Positions 54,381-59,482 of a stretch of 59,482 bases of DNA are shown in pieces. The number at the start of each line of letters is the position of its first letter. The stretch's first letter is position 1. The stretch comes from Desulfovibrio porci (GTDB taxonomy: Bacteria > Desulfobacterota > Desulfovibrionia > Desulfovibrionales > Desulfovibrionaceae). The notes below the pieces were generated by a model. The model saw only the letters and a list, made by a program, of their open reading frames with translations. It was not told the DNA's origin and ran no database searches. The stretch spans positions 1 to 59,482 of the forward strand of contig NZ_VUMH01000015.1 of NCBI RefSeq assembly GCF_009696265.1. The letters are read 5' to 3'. The position numbers were made by a program, and so were the translations under genes.

Positions 54381-55391
54381 TCAGGAAACCGGCGGCAGGG
54401 CGACCGCGTGGGCCGACGGCGGCAGGGGCGCGCCCGGCCTGTGCTGATCCCTCTGGCTGTGCTGATCCAGCGCCTGACCGGAGGAAGGCAGAGGCGCAAC
54501 ATTGTTTTCGAGCTGCCAGGGCTTGCTGCTGCGGGCCAGGGGCACCGGCCCGGAGCCTGCGGGCCAACTGCGCGCCGGCGGCGTCTCCGCCGAGCCTTCC
54601 ACGCCTTCCACCGTATGGCGGGCCGCCAGAGGCATCTGCCCCAGTTCTTCCTTCAGGGGGCGGCGGGTCATCAGCAGGCCCGGTTCCGGGTCCAGCACGC
54701 CGTCCAGGTATTCGCTCACGGTCACAAAACGCTGGCAGCCGCCCGCGCGCAGATTCGCAATGATCCGGGGCAGATCCTCGACAGTGCTTTTGTGCGTGTC
54801 GTGAAAAAGAAAAATGCCGCGCAACGAACCCGTGGGATACACATAGCCCCGCGTGCTGCGCAGTTTGGCGTAATCCGCGGGCAGGCTTTTCCAGTCCCGG
54901 CTGTCCAGGGACCAGAGCACCACGGAAAGGCTCAGCGAGTCGGCAATTTCCACAGTGTAGTGGTCGAAGGCTCCGTAGGGCGGACGCAGAAAAAGCGGCG
55001 TGACCCCCAGAGAGCGCAGGATGGCGTCGGTGCGGCGGATTTCATCGGCTTTGCGCTCCGGCGAAAGCAGGCGCAGATTGGGATGGGAATAGGAGTGGTT
55101 GCCTATCTCATGGCCTTCGGCCGCGATGCGCCGGACAATGCCCGGATACAGTTCGGCCTGTTTGCCCAGCAGAAAAAAGGTGGCCGGGATGCCGTACTGG
55201 TCGAGCATGTCCAGAAGTTGCGGCGTGTTGCGCGACGGCCCGTCGTCAAAGGTGATGGCGCAGAGGTTTTCGCTCATGCGCTGGTCCATGATTATGTTGC
55301 CGTCCACCACGCGGGCGGGCGCATTTTGGGCCGCCAAAAGTATAAAGCCGCATAACGCGGCCGTTGCAAACTGTTTCCACGAGTGTTTCAT
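54381..55391 (-). CDS. Polysaccharide deacetylase, exported
   Basis: NodB-type carbohydrate esterase of 336 residues. A signal peptide (KQFATAALCGFILLAAQNAPA) is followed by motif LCAITFDDGPSRNTPQLL (catalytic and metal-binding Asp pair), HEIGNHSYSHPNLRLL (two metal His), FLRPPYGAFD and later FHDTHKST. These remove acetyl groups from peptidoglycan or surface glycans. After about residue 235 a Pro/Ser/Gln-rich tail follows, with no fold signature. Start chosen at MKHSWKQ (55391); five more residues are possible. Confidence 0.9.
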   Translation of the reverse strand: MKHSWKQFATAALCGFILLAAQNAPARVVDGNIIMDQRMSENLCAITFDDGPSRNTPQLLDMLDQYGIPATFFLLGKQAELYPGIVRRIAAEGHEIGNHSYSHPNLRLLSPERKADEIRRTDAILRSLGVTPLFLRPPYGAFDHYTVEIADSLSLSVVLWSLDSRDWKSLPADYAKLRSTRGYVYPTGSLRGIFLFHDTHKSTVEDLPRIIANLRAGGCQRFVTVSEYLDGVLDPEPGLLMTRRPLKEELGQMPLAARHTVEGVEGSAETPPARSWPAGSGPVPLARSSKPWQLENNVAPLPSSGQALDQHSQRDQHRPGAPLPPSAHAVALPPVS

Positions 55392-55555
55392 TGTGCTGTC
55401 CGCCACCCCTGCAGTAATGAGTAAGCTCTATCACTCCACCCTATGCCCCGCAAGCCAGGGAACGGGCATCCCGTGGATGGTTGAAAAATTATCCTGTAAA
55501 ATTAATATGTTATATTTTTATTTTTGTAAAAATTTTTTTACTCGACTAATTTTAC
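55392..55555. other. AT-rich intergenic region
   Basis: 164 bases between the deacetylase gene and the tRNA promoter. The part from about 55480 is very AT-rich; it likely holds the deacetylase promoter on the minus strand. Confidence 0.4.
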
Positions 55556-55584
55556 TTGACTCTGAGGCCTGTTTCGCATAGTTA
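55556..55584 (+). promoter_or_regulatory. Promoter of the tRNA-Val/tRNA-Asp pair
   Basis: TTGACT (55556-55561), 17 bases and TAGTTA (55579-55584), with the tRNA starting 16 bases later. Confidence 0.65.
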
Positions 55585-55599
55585 GATGTCTCCCGATGA

Positions 55600-55675
55600 G
55601 GGCAGTTAGCTCAGCTGGTAGAGCACCGCCTTCACACGGCGGGGGTCACAGGTTCAAGTCCTGTACTGCCCACCA
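55600..55675 (+). tRNA. tRNA-Val (CAC)
   Basis: 76 nt with full cloverleaf. The anticodon stem CCGCC/GGCGG encloses the loop TTCACAC, anticodon CAC. Acceptor GGGCAGT pairs with ACTGCCC, and ACCA is encoded. Confidence 0.96.
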
Positions 55676-55676
55676 C

Positions 55677-55753
<77 letters not shown>

Positions 55754-55762
55754 GCCAATTCA

Positions 55763-55791
55763 GGGGGTCAGATTATCTGACCCCCTTTTTT
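55763..55791 (+). terminator. Terminator of the tRNA operon
   Basis: A GGGGGTCAGA/TCTGACCCCC stem with a short loop is followed by six T residues, 9 bases after tRNA-Asp. Confidence 0.92.
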
Positions 55792-55972
55792 GTATGGCGA
55801 ATCAGGTTGCGGGAGCTGACGCCGGAATGTTGCGCTTGTAAAAGCAAGGCACTCTGAAACGCCAGGCGTTTTCAAAAATTCATGCGGCCGGAAGTCGCGC
55901 TTTTCATCTGAATTCACGCCGTATTGTGTGCGGCGTCAGGGCATTTCAATATGGAGTCGCTCTAAAAATGGC
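55792..55972. other. Intergenic region upstream of a TIGR04076-like gene
   Basis: No gene is seen. A small AAACGCC/GGCGTTT inverted repeat is at 55857-55871. Confidence 0.4.
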
Positions 55973-56011
55973 GAACGGCCCGCGTCGCTGCCGGGCGAGC
56001 GCGGACCGTTC
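55973..56011 (+). promoter_or_regulatory. Hairpin in the leader of the TIGR04076-like gene
   Basis: GAACGG-C-CCGCG pairs with CGCGG-A-CCGTTC around a 15-base loop, ending about ten bases before the ribosome site GGAGGT. Role unknown. Confidence 0.4.
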
Positions 56012-56031
56012 ATATGCCAAGGAGGTCCTTT

Positions 56032-56298
56032 ATGAAAGAGAACAAGATTAAAGCTGTGGTCGTGCGCTCGGGTTGTCCGTTGTATGCCGTGGGCGACGCC
56101 GTGTATTTTGACGGCCCGCTGCTGGACAAGGCGAAAAGCGGCAATCTGTGCATGATGGCCCTGAACGCCATTTTCCCCTTTGTCTATGCCGCGCGCAAAG
56201 GCGTTCTCAAGGATACGCCCGTGCAGTGTCCGGACTGCGAGGAGCACGTGGAATTTATGATCCGGCGCGTGATACCCGGACTGGAATCTCGCGACTGA
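56032..56298 (+). CDS. TIGR04076-family small protein
   Basis: 88 residues. SGCPLYAVGDAVYFDGPLL at the N-terminus, LCMMALNAIFPFVYAARKG in the middle and a C-terminal pair CPDCEEHV fit the TIGR04076 family, of unknown function, with four conserved Cys that may bind metal. CCAAGGAGG is 6 bases before the ATG. A strong terminator follows, so it is probably transcribed alone. Confidence 0.82.
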   Translation: MKENKIKAVVVRSGCPLYAVGDAVYFDGPLLDKAKSGNLCMMALNAIFPFVYAARKGVLKDTPVQCPDCEEHVEFMIRRVIPGLESRD

Positions 56299-56325
56299 AA
56301 AGTTCTTGTGTCCCCGGTCGTCCCC

Positions 56326-56384
56326 TTCCGGGTCCGGGCGCTTCCTCCCTTGCCATTGGAAGCGCCCGGACCCGGAAATTTTTT
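56326..56384 (+). terminator. Long-stem terminator after the TIGR04076-like gene
   Basis: A perfect 20-bp stem (left arm TTCCGGGTCCGGGCGCTTCC) with a 12-base loop is followed by ATTTTTT. It lies 27 bases past the stop. Confidence 0.95.
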
Positions 56385-56385
56385 G

Positions 56386-57483
56386 TCAGCGGCCTGCCCG
56401 CGCGCGCCCCAGAGCGTCCGCTCCTACAATAGCCGCGCAGACCGAAGCCGGCGTCACCGGGAAGGGCATGTTGCCCAGGGTGTCGTTGGGCGCGCAGGCC
56501 AGTTCCGCCACCCGCATCAGGCGGTCGCGCGAAGTGTCCGTGACGCCCAGGTCCGCCAGGGTCGTGGGCAGGCCCACGGTCCGGCAGAAATCCAGCACCG
56601 TCGCGAGTTCCGCTTTATCGGCGTTTTCCAGCACCAGTTGAGTCAGGGTACCGAAGGCCACTTTTTCGCCGTGATACAGGGCATGGGTCTCCGGCAGCGC
56701 GGTAAAACCGTTGTGGATGGCGTGCGCCCCGGCCAGACCGCCGCTTTCGAAGCCCACGCCCGAAAGATAGGTATTGGTCTCAATGATGTTTTCCAGCGCC
56801 CTGGTGCAGGCCTGTTCCCGCACCGCCAGGGCGGCCTGGACGCCGTCGGCCAGCAGGGTGTCATAGCAGAGCCGGGCCAGCCCCTGAGCCGCCAGGGTCG
56901 GTTTGCCGCCCACGCAATTGGTGGCGCAGGAGCGGGCGCAGGCGCGCGCTTCGAAATAGGTGGACAGGGCGTCGCCCATGCCGGCGATAAGCAGGCGCGC
57001 GGGCGCCCGGCTGACAATACCGGTATCCACCAGCACCACATCGGGGTTGGTCGGCAGGAAAAGATATTCCTCAAACACGCCGCTCTCGCTGTAAATGACG
57101 GAAAGCGCGCTGCACGGCGCGTCCGTGGAGGCCACGGTGGGCACGATGACCACCGGGCAGTGGACATAATAGGCTACTGCCTTGGCCGTATCATGGATTT
57201 TGCCGCCGCCGACGCCCACCACCAAGTCACAGCCGGTCTGCTCATAGACAGCGCGGATGCGTTGGATTTCCTGCCTGGAGCATTCGCCGTTGAACAGTTC
57301 ATAGTGGGCGGAACAGGCGGAGCCCGCGAGACTTTCGGCCACGAGGTTCTCCACCCGCGCCTTGCCCGATGCGCTGGCCAGGATCAGCAGCTTTTTGCCC
57401 AGCGGTTCCACATGACGGCGAATTTCGGCCAGGGCGTTATCCCCTTGGATATAGCGGGTAGGGCTGGCGATAATGGTGGTCAT
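56386..57483 (-). CDS. gldA: Glycerol dehydrogenase
   Basis: Zn- or Fe-dependent group III alcohol dehydrogenase of 365 residues, oxidising glycerol to dihydroxyacetone with NAD. Key segments: VVGVGGGKIHDTAKAVAYY, IVPTVASTDAPCSALSVIY, metal ligands in GMGDALSTYFEARA (Asp), GAHAIHNGFTAL (His) and ALYHGEKVAFGTL (His). Start at MTTIIASP (57483) after GAGGAAAACGCC; the frame upstream is not conserved. It could also act on other small polyols or carbonyls. Confidence 0.94.
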   Translation of the reverse strand: MTTIIASPTRYIQGDNALAEIRRHVEPLGKKLLILASASGKARVENLVAESLAGSACSAHYELFNGECSRQEIQRIRAVYEQTGCDLVVGVGGGKIHDTAKAVAYYVHCPVVIVPTVASTDAPCSALSVIYSESGVFEEYLFLPTNPDVVLVDTGIVSRAPARLLIAGMGDALSTYFEARACARSCATNCVGGKPTLAAQGLARLCYDTLLADGVQAALAVREQACTRALENIIETNTYLSGVGFESGGLAGAHAIHNGFTALPETHALYHGEKVAFGTLTQLVLENADKAELATVLDFCRTVGLPTTLADLGVTDTSRDRLMRVAELACAPNDTLGNMPFPVTPASVCAAIVGADALGRARAGR

Positions 57484-57807
57484 GGCGTTTTCCTCAACGG
57501 GAATGCTGTTTGTGCGATTAAACAATAACTGTGGTTACAGTTTGCCTTGTTTCGGTTTTTGTCAAGCGCATTTTTTCACAGAGAGCGACAATCTTTCAAG
57601 GTACGAGCGCGGGCCTGTCCTGCACAGGGGGACCGCCCGCCGCCCGGCTGTCAAAATTTCCTCCCGGGTTGCGCGCCCGGCGGGAAAAATCCCGTTTCTG
57701 CGCGAAAATCAAGCGTTGGCCGCTTTTTTGCATTATGCAAAACAACAAATTCCAGCCACGACGGCACACGGCTGTATGCCGGGCCGCCACGTCAAAGCGA
57801 GGTTCGC
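57484..57807. other. Divergent region between gldA and cysC
   Basis: 324 bases. GC-rich in the middle with possible stems near 57625-57690, but no known riboswitch is recognised. An AT-rich stretch beside gldA (57512-57560) may contain its promoter. Confidence 0.4.
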
Positions 57808-58404
57808 ATGATGCCTGTTCTCTGGTTGCTGGGGCTTTCCGGCAGCGGCAAAACCACTCTGGGGTCCCTTCTGCGTCTGTACCTGGAGACGCAGGGCCAC
57901 GATGTCGAATTCGTCGACGGCGACCGCTTCCGCCGGCAGTTCGGTTTCAGCGGCTTCCGGCCCGAAGACCGTCTGCGCAATATCGACGCCATGCGTGAGT
58001 ATGTGCTGCAAGCCCACGCTCAAGGTAAAGTCTGCATTGTGGCGGCCATTACCCCCTACGAATGCATGCGTCAGAAAAATCGCGACCAGCTTCCCCTGTA
58101 CCGCGAAGTCTGGGTGCGCTGTTCTCTGCATACGCTGGTGGAGCGGGATACCAAGGGCTTTTACGCCCGGGCCGCGCGCGGCGAAATGGATTTGCTGACC
58201 GGCGTTTCCGATGCTTTTGACGAGCCCGTGCGGGCCGACCTCATCGTTGATACGGACCGGCTCAGCCTGGCGGAAAGTTACGTGGCCCTGCGCGATCTGG
58301 CCGAGGAAACCCTGGCGGAAAGCCGGAACTGGCGGCAGGTCCGCGAGGAATTGCCCCTGAAGAACATGCCGGGCCGGTCGGCTCTGAACGGCTATTTTTT
58401 GTAG
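57808..58404 (+). CDS. cysC: Adenylylsulfate (APS) kinase
   Basis: 198 residues. P-loop LLGLSGSGKTTLGSLL, FVDGDRFRRQFGFSGFRPEDRLRN, KVCIVAAITPYECMRQKNRD and RCSLHTLVERDTKGFY are the APS-kinase segments. It makes PAPS, the donor for sulfation. A dissimilatory sulfate reducer does not need PAPS to respire, so a use in sulfated glycans or lipids is plausible; this is inference. The sequence ends in a terminal LNGYFL. No sulfotransferase gene is in the window. Confidence 0.9.
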   Translation: MMPVLWLLGLSGSGKTTLGSLLRLYLETQGHDVEFVDGDRFRRQFGFSGFRPEDRLRNIDAMREYVLQAHAQGKVCIVAAITPYECMRQKNRDQLPLYREVWVRCSLHTLVERDTKGFYARAARGEMDLLTGVSDAFDEPVRADLIVDTDRLSLAESYVALRDLAEETLAESRNWRQVREELPLKNMPGRSALNGYFL

Positions 58405-58458
58405 ACGGGTTTGGGCGGACATCCCACGCCCCTTGCGGCGCGTCGGCCAAAAGGCGAA

Positions 58459-58495
58459 GAAAAGAAAGGCGGCCAGCTTTGTAAAGCTGACCGCC
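58459..58495 (-). terminator. Terminator following the tRNA-Arg fragment
   Basis: On the minus strand a GGCGG-T-CAGCTTT stem is paired to AAAGCTG-G-CCGCC and followed by TTTCTTTT. It lies 9 bases past the CCA end of the tRNA fragment, where a native tRNA terminator would sit. Confidence 0.9.
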
Positions 58496-58503
58496 TTGAA
58501 TTT

Positions 58504-58555
58504 TGGCGCGCCCGGCGCGATTCGAACGCACGGCCTTTGGCTCCGGAGGCCATAG
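58504..58555 (-). tRNA. tRNA-Arg (CCG), 3' fragment (att-like duplication)
   Basis: On the minus strand this encodes the anticodon arm (loop CTCCGGA, anticodon CCG), the variable loop, a T arm (GTGCG-TTCGAAT-CGCGC) and the acceptor 3' strand CGGGCGC-G-CCA. The 5' half (acceptor 5' strand and D arm) is missing: beyond the anticodon stem the sequence becomes AT-rich. This is what integration into a tRNA 3' end leaves at the far junction. Confidence 0.85.
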
Positions 58556-58714
58556 GTCATATTTTCTCTTTTCTCCCCTCAATTTCTATATCAATATAAT
58601 ATATCAGATTTTTCAAAAAATCACCTTCCTTGCTTTCCCCTCATTTTCCCGCTATTTTTGCCACGAGTGCGGAGAAGCGTGCGTAAAAAATGAAAACGTG
58701 CAGGAAGGTGCAAC
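58556..58714. other. AT-rich region between the tRNA fragment and the integrase
   Basis: 159 bases, much richer in A+T than the rest of the window, typical of integrated elements. It includes a GATAT/ATATC run (58590-58610). An integrase promoter or Xis site would be expected. Confidence 0.5.
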
Positions 58715-59351
58715 ATGGCGACCGGATTTGAAAAAACAAATTATGCTGGTGTGCTTTATCGCGTCAATCCAAAGACAAAGGAGCGCACCTACTATGTGCG
58801 CTACCGTCTGGGAGGCCGGGGCAGCAAGGAAATTTGCGAGCCGGTGGGCAAGTCCGGTGCGGGGATGACGGCAGCCAAGGCCGCACGGATACGGGCGGAC
58901 AGAAGCAGGGGCAAAGAACTACCCAACAAACAGCAGCGGAAGGCGGCGCAGATAGCCAAAGAGCGCGGCACGGGGCCAGTTACGTTTGAGCGGCTTTGGA
59001 AATTATATGCCGAAAGTCATGCGGAACAGGCCTCATTCCCAGCGGATAGATCACGCTTCCAGCGCTACCTTGCCTCTCCTCTCGGTAATCGGGAGGCCGA
59101 AAAGCTGACTACGGCAGATGTAGAAACCTTGCGGAACAGCCTTAAACGGCACCACTGTTCCCCCCAAACTAGCAAACATGTTCTTTCCCTCGTGCGTCGC
59201 CTGTTACGCTTTGGCGTAAAGCGTGCGCTATGCATCTATCCTGCCGGACTTATTTTTGACATGCCCCTTGTCTCCAACCAAAAAACGGAACAATTCTCTG
59301 ATACCCAGCTAGCTGCCTATCTGCACGCACTGGATGCAGACCACGACCACC
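58715..59351 (+). pseudogene. Tyrosine-recombinase integrase, truncated by an IS
   Basis: The N-terminal part is present: an AP2-like arm-binding region (YAGVLYRVNPKTKERTYYVRY) and the core-binding domain (TFERLWKLYAESHAEQ..., SRFQRYLASPLGNREAEKLTTADVETLR, SLVRRLLRFGVKRA). The frame is native up to about LDADHDHL and then runs into IS sequence. The whole catalytic domain with R-H-R-Y is missing, so the enzyme is inactive. AGGAAGGTG precedes the ATG. It lies 160 bases from the tRNA-Arg fragment and reads away from it, as for an island integrase. Confidence 0.85.
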
Positions 59352-59482
59352 TAGGTGTAGAGTGTCAACACGTTGTTCACCCTCCGCTCAGCCTTGAGGC
59401 TGGAGGTTTTCTGCCAAGAGCCGTATGCGGACGCACAAAGTTGTAGCGATGCGTCCAGACCGGCAAGTTCGCTGTTCTTTTC
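59350..59482 (-). mobile_element. 3' end of an IS481/IS3-type transposase
   Basis: On the minus strand from the window edge the frame reads KRTANLPVWTHRYNFVRPHT, then ALGRKPPASRLSGG, and a TGA at 59379-59377. HRYNFxRPHTALG is the typical end of rve-type transposases of the IS481/IS3 group. Directly after, one frame back, RVNNVLTLYT-stop ends at 59352; with one added base the two would join as SGGVNNVLTLYT, a usual ending, so a one-base deletion is likely. The interior of the element lies beyond the window. Confidence 0.75.

Noticed and set aside
58504..58600. Complete tRNA-Arg gene with an unusual D arm
   Set aside because: Beyond the anticodon stem the sequence is AT-rich and offers no D arm and no 5' acceptor strand matching the 3' end.

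Overview
The window looks like a contig-sized piece of a sulfate-reducing bacterium of the family Desulfovibrionaceae (Desulfovibrio sensu lato). The main reasons are a dsrA-dsrB-dsrD cluster whose DsrA closely resembles the D. vulgaris protein, a dhcA-rnfCDGEAB-apbE cluster led by a ten-haem cytochrome c (the Desulfovibrio arrangement), high GC content, and flagellin genes with FliA-type promoters. Both window edges lie in insertion-sequence material, which is a typical reason for an assembly to stop. Species is not assigned.

Layout. 1-500: tail of a broken GGDEF gene next to an IS-like end. 918-7989: decahaem cytochrome, Rnf complex and ApbE flavin transferase, linking a periplasmic cytochrome pool to ferredoxin/NAD at the membrane. 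8086-16805: surface-glycan genes (family-10 and family-2 glycosyltransferases, an EamA-like membrane protein, a CocE-type hydrolase, a polyprenyl-phosphate sugar transferase, a GT4 enzyme and a UDP-sugar epimerase). 16891-19453: envelope genes (YiiX-like papain-fold protein, RlpA) and two unknown genes. 19900-23485: dsrABD, a small Cys-rich ORF and an AMMECR1 protein. 23566-24598: FMN riboswitch and ribB. 24723-31120 (minus strand): small conserved protein, RecD2, helix-hairpin-helix protein, AroC, MetK, PanC. 31392-36685: an orphan papain-like protein and two tandem EAL proteins, one with a long GA repeat at its start. 36872-39918: RimO and a glycosyltransferase. 40032-43113: two flagellins around an Hsp20. 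43421-46343: GapA, class II aldolase and SurE. 46480-51266: HD-domain nuclease-like protein, Tmk, a small unknown, an HDAC-family deacetylase and a lipoprotein. 51356-54311: the carboxynorspermidine pathway. 54381-58404: polysaccharide deacetylase, tRNA-Val, tRNA-Asp, a TIGR04076-like protein, GldA and APS kinase. 58459-59482: a tRNA-Arg 3' fragment with its terminator, a truncated phage-type integrase and the end of an IS481/IS3-type transposase.

How the parts fit. Dsr (sulfite reduction), Rnf (ion-coupled ferredoxin/NAD exchange) and the periplasmic cytochrome form the respiratory core. Two glycan regions, twin flagellins, polyamine synthesis and the c-di-GMP phosphodiesterases describe a motile cell with a variable surface. 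The most notable observations are: a (GA)21 tract with two offset start codons in front of an EAL protein (a candidate phase switch); a 36-bp direct repeat that shifts the frame between the best start codon and the body of riboswitch-controlled ribB; an in-frame amber codon near the start of the family-10 glycosyltransferase; a non-canonical flavin-attachment motif in RnfG; and an att-like tRNA fragment beside the integrase. No CRISPR array, rRNA or recognisable anti-phage system was seen.
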